From contig CAAENB010000052.1 of the NCBI GenBank assembly GCA_900757235.1, positions 1-14,479 on the forward strand: a stretch of 14,479 nucleotides of DNA, given 5' to 3'. The DNA comes from an uncultured Collinsella sp. GTDB lineage: Bacteria > Actinomycetota > Coriobacteriia > Coriobacteriales > Coriobacteriaceae. Of this stretch, positions 1 to 6,780 are shown in pieces. A model generated the notes under the pieces. It was not told the origin of the DNA. It saw only the letters and a program-made list of their open reading frames with translations, and did not search any database. The position numbers were made by a program, and so were the translations under genes. How positions within the stretch are numbered: the stretch's first letter is position 1; each line of letters opens with the position of its first letter.

Positions 1-286
1 GTCGTTGATTTGTTGTTTAGCCGCTAGAAATCATATGACGGGGCGCGGGCCGTGTTCCGCTATGCGGTTGTCAATTTGCGAAAGAAATTATGCGTCACCA
101 ACTGATTCCCGCGGTATTCAACACGATAAAGTACAAATATGAACAGTTCTAATGCTTCTCAAGGTGGCTTTCTTAGCATGCTGGCCGAACATCTCGAAAT
201 ATGTTGGCGAGCATTGCGTCGATGTCTCCCAACCCGCAGAAAATCGCAGAGGCGGCAAGCAGTCATCGAAGTTAACGTAAATTGTA
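1..286. other. Upstream stretch without a convincing gene
   Basis: No convincing coding region, tRNA or structured RNA was found here. The only reading frame of note is a 63-codon minus-strand frame (118-309) that starts inside the operator of the next operon, has no good ribosome binding site and resembles no family I know. The stretch is more AT-rich than the coding DNA to its right. One partial match to the operator half-site, ATATGAACA, lies at 137-145, but its right half is not conserved. Confidence 0.5.
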
Positions 287-314
287 TTGACATATGAACA
301 TGCGCTCATATAAT
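287..314 (+). promoter_or_regulatory. Sigma-70 type promoter of the metal-efflux operon
   Basis: A perfect -35 hexamer TTGACA (287-292) and a perfect -10 hexamer TATAAT (309-314) are separated by 16 bp. The spacer and the -10 box lie inside the left arm of the inverted-repeat operator, so a repressor bound there would directly block RNA polymerase. Transcription would start near 321 and give a short leader before the ATG at 361. Confidence 0.8.
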
Positions 315-347
315 CGGAAGTAAGTTATATGAGCGCATGTTCATATG
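291..347. promoter_or_regulatory. Double operator: perfect 23-bp inverted repeat
   Basis: Positions 291-313 and 325-347 are exact reverse complements (23 of 23), separated by 11 nt. Each arm is itself an imperfect palindrome built on ATATGA-(A/G)C-N-TCATAT, for example ATATGAGCGCATGTTCATAT at 327-346. That resembles the 12-2-12 type operators of SmtB/CzrA/CadC repressors (known family pattern). The left arm sits between -35 and -10, the right arm between the expected transcription start and the ribosome binding site. The inference is that two dimers of the adjacent ArsR-family repressor bind here. The transcript of this repeat could also fold into a hairpin just before the Shine-Dalgarno. Confidence 0.75.
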
Positions 348-360
348 AAAGGATATTGCA

Positions 361-726
361 ATGAGCATCCGCGTTGATGAAACGAAACCCGACATCGAGG
401 CCACCGAGCCCGTGATCCCCACCACCTGCTCGCCCGAGGACCTTCCCGACGAGGAGCTTCTCTACGACCTTGCCGACCTGTTCAAGGTCTTCAGCGACAC
501 CACGCGCATCAAGATTCTCTATGCCCTCATGGGCCGCGAGCTCTGCGTGGCCGACATCGCCGAGGCGACCGCAACCTCGCAGTCGGCAGTATCGCACCAG
601 CTGCGCACGCTTAAGCAGTCGCACCTGGTCAAGTTCCGCCGCGACGGCCGCAACATTCTCTACTCGCTCGCCGACGATCACGTCTACACCATGCTTAACC
701 AGGGCATGAGCCATATCTGCGAATAG
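361..726 (+). CDS. ArsR/SmtB-family metal-sensing transcriptional repressor
   Basis: A 121-residue winged-helix repressor, a normal length for the ArsR/SmtB family. The helix-turn-helix is at about 62-88, with the family hallmark SQSAVSHQLRTL at 73-84. The alpha5 metal site is intact: D105, H107, H118 and E121 have exactly the spacing of the SmtB/CzrA Zn(II) ligands (2, 11 and 3). The ELCVADIAE segment keeps Cys62 and Asp65, as in the SmtB alpha3N site, but lacks the second Cys of CadC-type ELCVCD. Cys23 could be an N-terminal ligand. These residues favour zinc, possibly also cadmium or lead, as the inducing metal (inference). The start is set by AAAGGA at 348-353, 7 nt upstream. It lies first in the efflux operon, directly behind the operator it probably binds. 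Confidence 0.93.
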   Translation: MSIRVDETKPDIEATEPVIPTTCSPEDLPDEELLYDLADLFKVFSDTTRIKILYALMGRELCVADIAEATATSQSAVSHQLRTLKQSHLVKFRRDGRNILYSLADDHVYTMLNQGMSHICE

Positions 727-789
727 CAATCAACCACGGTATCAGCGCGGCCGGCACCCAGACCGCTAACACAGGGAAAGGAACCCACC

Positions 790-1008
790 ATGAAAAAGCA
801 GTTCAAGCTCGACGAGATCGATTGCGCCAACTGCGCGCGTGAACTTCAGGACGAGCTGGCTAAGCTCGATGGCGTCAAGTCCGTTTCGGTCAACTTTATG
901 ACCCAGAAGCTGACGCTCGAGGCTGACGACGCCGAGTTCGACGAGGTCCTGGACCGCGTCGTTGAGTTCACCGCCGACGCCGAGCCGGACTGCGTAATCA
1001 TTCTCTAA
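790..1008 (+). CDS. Free-standing heavy-metal-associated (HMA) domain protein
   Basis: A 72-residue single HMA domain with a ferredoxin-like fold. The metal motif is D11-C12-A-N-C15, and the Asp preceding CxxC is typical of the Zn/Cd-type HMA domains of ZntA/CadA rather than the Cu-type MxCxxC (family knowledge). It follows the repressor by 63 nt and has a strong ribosome binding site, GGGAAAGGA, at 774-782. The exporter ATPase downstream has no N-terminal HMA domain, so this protein probably acts in trans as its soluble metal-binding partner or chaperone (inference). A second Cys near the C-terminus (C68) is not part of the motif. Single-domain metallochaperone is the best call; the transported metal is not proven. 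Confidence 0.88.
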   Translation: MKKQFKLDEIDCANCARELQDELAKLDGVKSVSVNFMTQKLTLEADDAEFDEVLDRVVEFTADAEPDCVIIL

Positions 1009-1029
1009 CCCGCGCATACGTTGACCTGT

Positions 1030-1053
1030 AAGGCCGCGCTTGGCGCGGCCTTT
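1030..1053 (+). terminator. Hairpin between HMA gene and ATPase gene
   Basis: A 10-bp perfect GC-rich stem (1030-1039 with 1043-1052) with a 3-nt loop is followed by only a short T run. It may act as a partial terminator or mRNA-stabilising structure that lowers ATPase expression relative to the two small genes upstream. The poor T tract makes a full stop uncertain. Confidence 0.5.
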
Positions 1054-1065
1054 GCTCGCGAAATT

Positions 1066-1085
1066 ATATGAGCAAGTGTTCATAC
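1066..1085. promoter_or_regulatory. Second operator-like palindrome before the ATPase gene
   Basis: ATATGAGCAAGTGTTCATAC matches the right-arm operator at 327-346 in 16 of 20 positions, and the changes are mostly in the central bases. It lies 22 nt upstream of the ATPase start and just after the hairpin at 1030-1053. This suggests separate metal-responsive control of the ATPase gene by the same repressor (inference). I could not identify a convincing -35/-10 pair around it. Confidence 0.6.
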
Positions 1086-1107
1086 ACTCAAATGGGAGGT
1101 TTGAATC

Positions 1108-3060
1108 ATGGCAGCCGCCGATCCCAAAAAGAAAAAGAAGAAGCGCAAGAAGAAAGAGTCCCTTGAGCACAAGCGCAACCGCATCCTGGTAGCACTGGGC
1201 ATTTTTGCCGTTGTTTATGCCCTCGACGAGCTCGGCGCCCTCACTATCGCATTTGGGGAGCCTGGCAACATCTACGCCAGCTTCGCGCTGTTCCTCGTGC
1301 CGTTTTTGATTGCCGGATACGACGTACTGCAAAAGGCATTCAATAACATCCGCCGCGGCAAGGCCTTCGACGAGAGTTTCCTTATGGCAGTCGCGACCAT
1401 CGGCGCGTTTGCCATGGTGCTCTTCCCCGATACCGACCCGCACATGGCCGAAGGCGCCGCCGTCATGCTGTTCTACCAGGTCGGCGAGCTGTTCCAGGCA
1501 TACGCTGTGGGCAAGAGCCGCAAGTCGATCAGTGCCATGATGGACATCGCGCCCGACTACACTAACGTCGAGCAGCCCGACGGCACGCTCGAGCAAGTCT
1601 TCCCCGATGACATCGCCGTCGGCACCGTCATCGTCGTCAAGCCTGGCGAGCGCGTGCCCATCGACGGCATCATCGTCGAAGGCGAGACACAGCTCGATAC
1701 CGCCGCCCTTACTGGCGAGTCAGTCCCCCGTCCGGCCAAAACCGGAGACGATATCATCAGCGGTTGCATCAACATGACGGGCCTCATCCACGTGCGCACC
1801 ACCAAGCCCTTTGGCGAGTCCACCGTCGCGCGCGTCCTGGAACTCGTGGAGAATGCCAGCGAAAAGAAGGCGCGCACCGAGAACTTCATCACGCGCTTCG
1901 CCCGCGTCTACACGCCCGCCGTCACCGGCGCGGCCGCGGTACTCGCGCTCGGCGGCGGTTTGGTCACCGGCGCCTGGTCCGACTGGATCCTGCGCGGCCT
2001 GACCTTCCTGGTCGTCAGCTGCCCGTGTGCGCTCGTGATCAGCGTGCCGCTCAGTTTCTTTGGCGGCATCGGCGGCGCGTCCAAGCTGGGCGTTCTCATC
2101 AAGGGTTCCAACTACCTCGAGACGCTCGCCGATGTGGACACCGTCGTCTTTGACAAGACGGGCACCCTCACCAACGGCACGTTCTCGGTCGTCGCGGTGC
2201 ACCCCGAGGCAGGCTATACCGAGCAGTCGCTACTCGAGGTCGCAGCCCTCGCCGAGTCGTTCTCCGACCATCCCATCGCGCAGTCGGTGCGCACCGCCTT
2301 CCAGGGCGAGCTCGATCCCAAGCGCGTAAGCGACTCCGCCAACGACGCGGGCCATGGCGTGACGGCGACTATCGACAGCAAACATGTCGTCGTCGGCAAC
2401 GCCAAGATGCTTGCTGCGGCCGGTATCGACGCTCCCAATTGCGAGGTCGTCGGTACGATCCTCCACGTGCTCGTCGACGGCACCTATGCCGGCCACATCG
2501 TAATTGCCGACACCATCAAGGTCGATGCGGAGCAAACGATTCTCGACCTGCACGCCGCCGGCGTCAAGCGCGCCGTCATGCTCACGGGCGACCGCGAGGA
2601 GGTTGCGGCGTCTGTGGCCAAGCAGCTCGGTCTCGACGAGTTCCACGCGCAGCTCCTGCCGGGCGACAAGGTCGAGCGCGTTGAGGCGCTACTCGCGGCC
2701 GAAAGTGGCAAGGGCAAGCTCGCCTTTGTCGGCGACGGTATCAACGACGCTCCTGTGCTTACGCGCGCCGATGTGGGCATTGCCATGGGCGCCATGGGCT
2801 CCGACGCCGCGATCGAGGCCGCCGACGTGGTGCTGATGGACGATAAGCCGTCCAACATTTCCCGCGCGATCCGCGTGGCGCGCAAGACCATGTCGATTGT
2901 TTGGCAGAACATAATCTTTGCGCTGGGCATTAAGCTGCTGATCCTTGTGCTGGCAGCGCTGGGTATCGCCAATATGTGGCTTGCCGTCTTTGGCGACGTA
3001 GGCGTGGCGATCATCGCCATCCTGAACGCCATGCGCGCGATGGGTGTCAAGAACCTGTAG
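1108..3060 (+). CDS. cadA: P1B-2 type Zn/Cd/Pb-exporting P-type ATPase lacking an N-terminal HMA domain
   Basis: A 650-residue inner-membrane pump that exports divalent soft metals using ATP (CadA/ZntA group). Visible motifs are the actuator TGES (202-205), the transmembrane metal site SCPC (304-307), the phosphorylation site DKTGT with D349, the HP pair in SDHPIA (H388-P389), TGDR (493-496) and GDGINDAP (542-549). K609 in the penultimate helix and D630 in the last helix match the P1B-2 signature for Zn/Cd/Pb. The N-terminus carries no CxxC domain; residues 7-16 are almost all Lys or Arg, followed directly by the first membrane helix (about 25-45). The start is supported by GGGAGG at 1094-1099. 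It is the last gene of the repressor-HMA-ATPase operon. The symbol is by family; zntA would be equally apt. Confidence 0.93.
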   Translation: MAAADPKKKKKKRKKKESLEHKRNRILVALGIFAVVYALDELGALTIAFGEPGNIYASFALFLVPFLIAGYDVLQKAFNNIRRGKAFDESFLMAVATIGAFAMVLFPDTDPHMAEGAAVMLFYQVGELFQAYAVGKSRKSISAMMDIAPDYTNVEQPDGTLEQVFPDDIAVGTVIVVKPGERVPIDGIIVEGETQLDTAALTGESVPRPAKTGDDIISGCINMTGLIHVRTTKPFGESTVARVLELVENASEKKARTENFITRFARVYTPAVTGAAAVLALGGGLVTGAWSDWILRGLTFLVVSCPCALVISVPLSFFGGIGGASKLGVLIKGSNYLETLADVDTVVFDKTGTLTNGTFSVVAVHPEAGYTEQSLLEVAALAESFSDHPIAQSVRTAFQGELDPKRVSDSANDAGHGVTATIDSKHVVVGNAKMLAAAGIDAPNCEVVGTILHVLVDGTYAGHIVIADTIKVDAEQTILDLHAAGVKRAVMLTGDREEVAASVAKQLGLDEFHAQLLPGDKVERVEALLAAESGKGKLAFVGDGINDAPVLTRADVGIAMGAMGSDAAIEAADVVLMDDKPSNISRAIRVARKTMSIVWQNIIFALGIKLLILVLAALGIANMWLAVFGDVGVAIIAILNAMRAMGVKNL

Positions 3061-3076
3061 CGCTCGTGGTCCCTCC

Positions 3077-3203
3077 GGCCGGGGCCGGGCTTGGTTTTGA
3101 AAACGTCCTCGCGCATGAGGCCCGTCTTTCCTGCTCCTGCGGAGCAACGGAAAGGCGGGCCTCGCGCTGCGGAGTGTTTTCAAAACCAAGCCCGGCCCCG
3201 GCC
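3077..3203. repeat. Long nested inverted repeat between convergent genes
   Basis: Arms 3077-3104 and 3176-3203 are perfect 28-bp reverse complements. Inside lies a second stem (3117-3131 with 3149-3163, one mismatch) capped by a third (3132-3137 with 3141-3146, 3-nt loop). The whole 127-nt segment could fold into one long hairpin in either strand's transcript. It sits 16 nt after the ATPase stop and about 140 nt beyond the stop of the convergent DtxR-family gene, so it may end transcription from both sides or be a MITE-like element. It has no T tract. The remaining DNA to 3339 shows no gene or recognisable signal. Confidence 0.8.
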
Positions 3204-3339
3204 TGCATTGACACGGCTGGCGGTTCTTGGGCATCGCTTGCTGGCGGGGTTCCTTTGCTGAAATGGACTTGGCCGAAAGGGCCGCTGGTCCCGGTCGCTG
3301 GTTCGCGCTTTGCGTGAACTCCGCGCTACTGTGGGTCAG

Positions 3340-3729
3340 TTAGGCTTCTGTTTTTGGACCCGCTACATCTTCCCGCCTCAGCATCGACCTTAGCTTCTCG
3401 AAACTCTCCTCGCTCAGGCAGTGCTCCATGTGACAACCCTCTTGCGAGGCAACCTCGGGCGTTACGCCTGCGTCCTCTAGCAGACCTACAAAAAAGCAGT
3501 GGCGCTCCCACATTTGACGGGCAACCTCAAGACCGCGTTCCGTCAGATGCACGTCGCGTTTGCCCATTTCGACATAGCCGTTGCTTTCCAGCGTCGCCAT
3601 GGCCTTGGAAACGCTCGCCTTGGTTACGCCGAGGTACTCCGCAACGTCGATCGAGCGCACGGTGCCCTGACGTTCCGACAGAACGTAGATCGATTCGAGA
3701 AAGTCTTCTCCAGATTCACGTAGGGCCAT
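3340..3729 (-). CDS. DtxR/MntR-family metal-dependent transcriptional regulator
   Basis: A 129-residue two-domain regulator without the C-terminal SH3-like domain of long DtxR proteins, so close in size to MntR. The N-terminal winged helix covers about 5-65, with RSIDVAEYLGVTKASVSKAM as the recognition region. The dimerisation/metal domain follows: H77, C99, E102 and H103 fall at the same numbers as the MntR ligands H77, E99, E102 and H103. Cys in place of E99 is the DtxR/IdeR-type residue, so iron or manganese sensing cannot be decided. It is transcribed alone, convergent with the metal-efflux ATPase. A Shine-Dalgarno-like AAAGGCGG lies just upstream of the ATG. Its targets are unknown, though a nearby palindrome suggests autoregulation. 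Confidence 0.9.
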   Translation of the reverse strand: MALRESGEDFLESIYVLSERQGTVRSIDVAEYLGVTKASVSKAMATLESNGYVEMGKRDVHLTERGLEVARQMWERHCFFVGLLEDAGVTPEVASQEGCHMEHCLSEESFEKLRSMLRREDVAGPKTEA

Positions 3730-3768
3730 GGGCCGCCTTTCGCGATGGCTTCTAGTTAGCCTTTGGAT

Positions 3769-3799
3769 ACTTTTGCCTGATTTACTTTACCGCAAAAGT
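3769..3799. promoter_or_regulatory. Candidate operator upstream of the DtxR-family gene
   Basis: ACTTTTGC (3769-3776) and GCAAAAGT (3792-3799) form a perfect 8-bp inverted repeat with a 15-nt AT-rich spacer, 40 nt upstream of the regulator's start codon. Position and symmetry suit an autoregulatory site. The sequence is not a close match to a DtxR or MntR consensus I know. No clear promoter hexamers were identified around it. Confidence 0.35.
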
Positions 3800-3888
3800 T
3801 GCCCATGTCTTACTACATTGTTTGAAAAGTTAACCGTGTTTCACAAAATGTGCAGCACAGGGGCGGAGCGATGACACACTCGCAAGGA

Positions 3889-3932
3889 GTGTCCCCAACT
3901 GCCGGCAGAAACGGAACGTCCCCAAGTGCCGA
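3889..3932. repeat. REP-like repeat, TTGGGGACGTTC family, tandem form
   Basis: GTCCCCAACTGCCG (3891-3904) recurs 28 nt later as GTCCCCAAGTGCCG (3919-3932), 13 of 14 identical. The 12-mer GAACGTCCCCAA at 3914-3925 also occurs on both strands of the inverted repeat at 10725-10788, which points to a dispersed family. It lies between the DtxR-family promoter and the end of the HAD gene, finishing 8 nt before that gene's stop codon. Confidence 0.6.
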
Positions 3933-3940
3933 ATCCGCAG

Positions 3941-4711
3941 CTACACCAGCCCAAAGTGCTCGGCGGCGTTGTAGATGCCGTCGTCGTCTACGGCGGTCGT
4001 CACGTAGGTCGCTGCGGCCTTCACGGTATCCTGTGCGTTGCCCATGGCCACACTTGTGCCCACGGCCGAGAACATCGACAGGTCGTTCTCGCCGTCGCCA
4101 AAGGCAATCGCCTCGCTCGCGTCGACACCCAGGCGTTCCAGCGTCGCCGCGACACCCAGGTCCTTACCGCCGTTGGCAGGGATAATGTCGCAGAACAAAT
4201 CACACCAGCGCGTAGTGAGAGAATGCGACACCGCGTCGGTCACGATATGTTCGTCGGCAGGGTCCACAAAGGCGCAGAACTGGTAGACCGGCGCATCGAA
4301 GGCATGCTCAAACGGTTCCTCGTGGTAGACAATCCCCGCGTTGCTGCCGGCCGTCACCACGCGCTCGGACAGGCGGTTCACAAACGAGTTCTCGCCCTGC
4401 ATACACAGCGAGTCATAGCGCCCCTGCGCCACCTGGTCCACAATCGCCGCGACGTCGTCCGAATCGATCGGGCAGCTGCGGTAAACGCCCTTGGCATCAA
4501 AACAGTGCTGACCCGAAAGCGTGATGTACGCATCCCAACCAAGATCGAACAGCCAATCGGGCATCTGATAGGTCGGGCGACCCGTGGCGATCACGCACGC
4601 AATCCCCTGCTCATGAAAGCTGTCGAGCACCTGCTGCGCCGACGCCGGAATCCGATGGGTCTTAAAGCTCAGCAACGTGCCGTCGATATCGAAAAACGCG
4701 GCCTTGATCAT
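3941..4711 (-). CDS. Cof-type HAD-superfamily phosphatase (IIB cap)
   Basis: A 256-residue cytoplasmic hydrolase with all HAD motifs: the nucleophile pair in FDIDGT (D8, D10), the motif II Thr in ATGR (T43), the conserved Lys in GGKD (K183) and the metal-binding GDGEND (205-210). The insertion between motifs II and III fits the C2B cap of the Cof/YbiV/YidA group, which dephosphorylates sugar phosphates and related metabolites. The substrate cannot be told from sequence. The start lies 6 nt after the ABC-F stop codon, and its ribosome binding site GAGGAG (4721-4726) is inside the end of that gene, so translation is probably coupled. Confidence 0.9.
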   Translation of the reverse strand: MIKAAFFDIDGTLLSFKTHRIPASAQQVLDSFHEQGIACVIATGRPTYQMPDWLFDLGWDAYITLSGQHCFDAKGVYRSCPIDSDDVAAIVDQVAQGRYDSLCMQGENSFVNRLSERVVTAGSNAGIVYHEEPFEHAFDAPVYQFCAFVDPADEHIVTDAVSHSLTTRWCDLFCDIIPANGGKDLGVAATLERLGVDASEAIAFGDGENDLSMFSAVGTSVAMGNAQDTVKAAATYVTTAVDDDGIYNAAEHFGLV

Positions 4712-4717
4712 CCTCGC

Positions 4718-6577
4718 CTACTCCTCGCCCTCGAGCTTTTCGCTCGCCTCGAGCCACGCCATCTCCAGCTCGTCCATGGCGGCATGGGCCTCGTCGATCT
4801 TTGCCTGCTGTTCGCCCAGCGCCGTGTAGTTGGTGGGATCGACCTGGGCCATGGCGGCCTCGGCCTCCTCCACGCGGGCGCGCTGCGTCTCCATCTTGCG
4901 CTCGAGCGAGCTCACCTCGCGGCGGAGCTTCTGGCGCTCGGCATTGGAAAGTCCGTTGGGCTGGCCGCTCGACTTGGGCTTTTCGGCTGCAACCGCTGCG
5001 GCGCCGGTGTCGAACGTGCCGGTCTTGGCGCTCGGCGCGCCCACGGGCTCGCCCTCGGCAGTAGCGTTGCACAGGCGCAGGTACTGGTCGACGCCGCCGG
5101 GCATATGCGTCAGATGACCGTCAAGCAGCGCCCACTGCTGGTCGGTCACGCGCTCCATCAAGAAGCGGTCGTGCGTCACCAGGATCAGCGTGCCCGGCCA
5201 GCCGTCGAGCAGGTCCTCGACAATCGCCAGCATGTCGGTATCCAAGTCGTTGCCGGGCTCGTCCAGGATAAGCACGTTGGGCTCGTCCAGGATCGTCAGC
5301 AGCAGCGACAGGCGACGGCGCTGGCCGCCCGAAAGATCGCCGATGCGGCTCCAGAGCTGCTGCGTCGTAAAGCCCAGGCGCTCGCAGAGCTTCTCGGGCG
5401 AGGTCTCCTTGCCGTCGATGACATAATACTTCTTATAGTTGCTCAGAACCTCGCGGATCGTGTCACCCATGTAGGGCTCGAGCTCCTCGAGCTGCTGCGA
5501 CAGCACGCCAAAGCGCACCGTCTGGCCGATCTTCACGCGGCCGCGCAGGGGCGCGATCTTGCCCTGAATCACGTCGAGCAAGGTCGACTTGCCGGCGCCG
5601 TTCTCACCCAGCAGACCATAGCGGTCGCCCGCGCCGATAAGCCAGGTCACATCGGAGAGCACCTGCTTGGGCGCGCCGTCGGTATCGGCATAGCCGGCGT
5701 CCACGTCGATCACGTCGATGACCTGTTTGCCCAGGCGACTCACGGCGAGGCGCTTGAGCTCCAGCTCGTCGCGCACGGGCGGCACGTCGGCGATCAGCTC
5801 GCGGGCGGCTTCCACGCGAAACTTGGGCTTAGTGGAACGGGCCTGGGCGCCACGGCTCAGCCATGCAAGCTCCTTGCGCGCCATGTTGCGACGGCGCTCC
5901 TCGGTAACCGCGGCCATGCGGTCGCGCTCCACGCGCTGAAGGATATATGCGGAGTAACCGCCCTCGAAGGGGTCGACCTGGCCGTCGTGGACCTCCCACA
6001 TGCTAGTGCAGACCTCGTCCAAGAACCAGCGATCGTGCGTGACCACGAGCATGGCGCCCTGGCCGCGCTGCCAGCGAGCCTTAAGATGGCGTGCAAGCCA
6101 GTTGATGGTACGCATGTCCAGGTGGTTGGTGGGCTCGTCGAGCATGAGCACGTCGTAGTCACCGATCAGCAGGCGCGCGAGGTCCACACGACGGCGCTGG
6201 CCGCCCGAAAGCTCGCCCACCATGCCCTCCCAGGGCACATCGCTAATAAGGCCAGCGAGGATCTGACGTGTACGCGGGCTCGAGGCCCACTCGTACTCAG
6301 GCGTGTCACCGACGACAGCATGATGCACGGTGTCGGTATCGACCAGGTTGTCCTTTTGGCCGAGCAGGCCGATCGTGGTGCCGCGGCGATGCGTCACGCG
6401 GCCGTCGTCGGGCTCCAGCGTGCCGGCGAGTACACTCAGCAGCGTCGACTTGCCGTCGCCGTTTTTGCCGACAATACCAATACGGTCGCCCTCGCCCACG
6501 CCGAGCGTTACGCTATTAAAAATATGCTTGGTGGGAAACTCTAGGCTGACGGAATCGCATCCCAAAAGAATCGCCAT
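4718..6577 (-). CDS. ABC-F family ATPase, Uup-like, with C-terminal coiled coil
   Basis: A 619-residue soluble twin-ATPase without membrane segments. Domain 1 has Walker A GKNGDGKS (37-44), signature LSGGQ (123-127) and Walker B ending at E148. A charged linker at about 216-262 matches the P-site tRNA interaction region of ABC-F proteins. Domain 2 has Walker A GENGAGKS (324-331), LSGGQ (415-419) and LILDEPGNDLD (436-446), with NDLD as in Uup and Gly where Thr is usual. A Ser/Gly-rich tether is followed by a coiled coil (545-617), as in Uup. ABC-F proteins act on the ribosome; resistance-type members cannot be excluded but the coiled coil argues for Uup. The start was set at 6577 rather than the longer frame because AAGGAG (6586-6591) lies 8 nt upstream and the family N-terminus begins there. 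Confidence 0.9.
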   Translation of the reverse strand: MAILLGCDSVSLEFPTKHIFNSVTLGVGEGDRIGIVGKNGDGKSTLLSVLAGTLEPDDGRVTHRRGTTIGLLGQKDNLVDTDTVHHAVVGDTPEYEWASSPRTRQILAGLISDVPWEGMVGELSGGQRRRVDLARLLIGDYDVLMLDEPTNHLDMRTINWLARHLKARWQRGQGAMLVVTHDRWFLDEVCTSMWEVHDGQVDPFEGGYSAYILQRVERDRMAAVTEERRRNMARKELAWLSRGAQARSTKPKFRVEAARELIADVPPVRDELELKRLAVSRLGKQVIDVIDVDAGYADTDGAPKQVLSDVTWLIGAGDRYGLLGENGAGKSTLLDVIQGKIAPLRGRVKIGQTVRFGVLSQQLEELEPYMGDTIREVLSNYKKYYVIDGKETSPEKLCERLGFTTQQLWSRIGDLSGGQRRRLSLLLTILDEPNVLILDEPGNDLDTDMLAIVEDLLDGWPGTLILVTHDRFLMERVTDQQWALLDGHLTHMPGGVDQYLRLCNATAEGEPVGAPSAKTGTFDTGAAAVAAEKPKSSGQPNGLSNAERQKLRREVSSLERKMETQRARVEEAEAAMAQVDPTNYTALGEQQAKIDEAHAAMDELEMAWLEASEKLEGEE

Positions 6578-6638
6578 ATGCCCTGCTCCTTCGTAGAAAT
6601 TCAACGTTGTCCATGATAGCAGCGAGCCCCACCCCAAA

Positions 6639-6761
6639 ACCTACCAAAAAGGGACAGGTTTATTTTGGCAGGTTTTATCTGGGCAAACGTCAGGGCGCTC
6701 CGAGCACGCTCCATGATAAAACGTTAACCTGCCAAAATAAACCTGTCCCTTTTTGGCAGGT
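6639..6761. repeat. REPIN-like inverted repeat, GGGACAGGTTTATTTTGG family
   Basis: Arms 6639-6674 and 6726-6761 are reverse complements in 35 of 36 positions around a 51-nt centre. Positions 6639-6690 match 14119-14170 in 49 of 52 positions, so this is a dispersed element; here two inverted copies are joined. The pattern of a GGGAC-rich palindromic unit in paired and solo forms resembles REP/REPIN sequences mobilised by RAYT (Y1) transposases (family knowledge), but no such transposase is in the window. It sits between the ABC-F promoter region and the pst terminator. Confidence 0.85.
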
Positions 6762-6780
6762 CGAAGGACGTGAACAACGC

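Noticed and set aside
137..145. ATATGAACA half-site resembling the operator
   Set aside because: Only nine bases match and the second half is not conserved; likely chance in AT-rich DNA.
118..309. 63-codon minus-strand frame at the left end
   Set aside because: It starts inside the operator palindrome, lacks a convincing ribosome binding site and matches no family I recognise.
3926..6544. 872-codon open frame on the plus strand
   Set aside because: It runs antisense to the ABC-F and HAD genes, whose motifs are intact. Its Arg/His/Leu-rich composition is typical of a shadow frame in GC-rich DNA.
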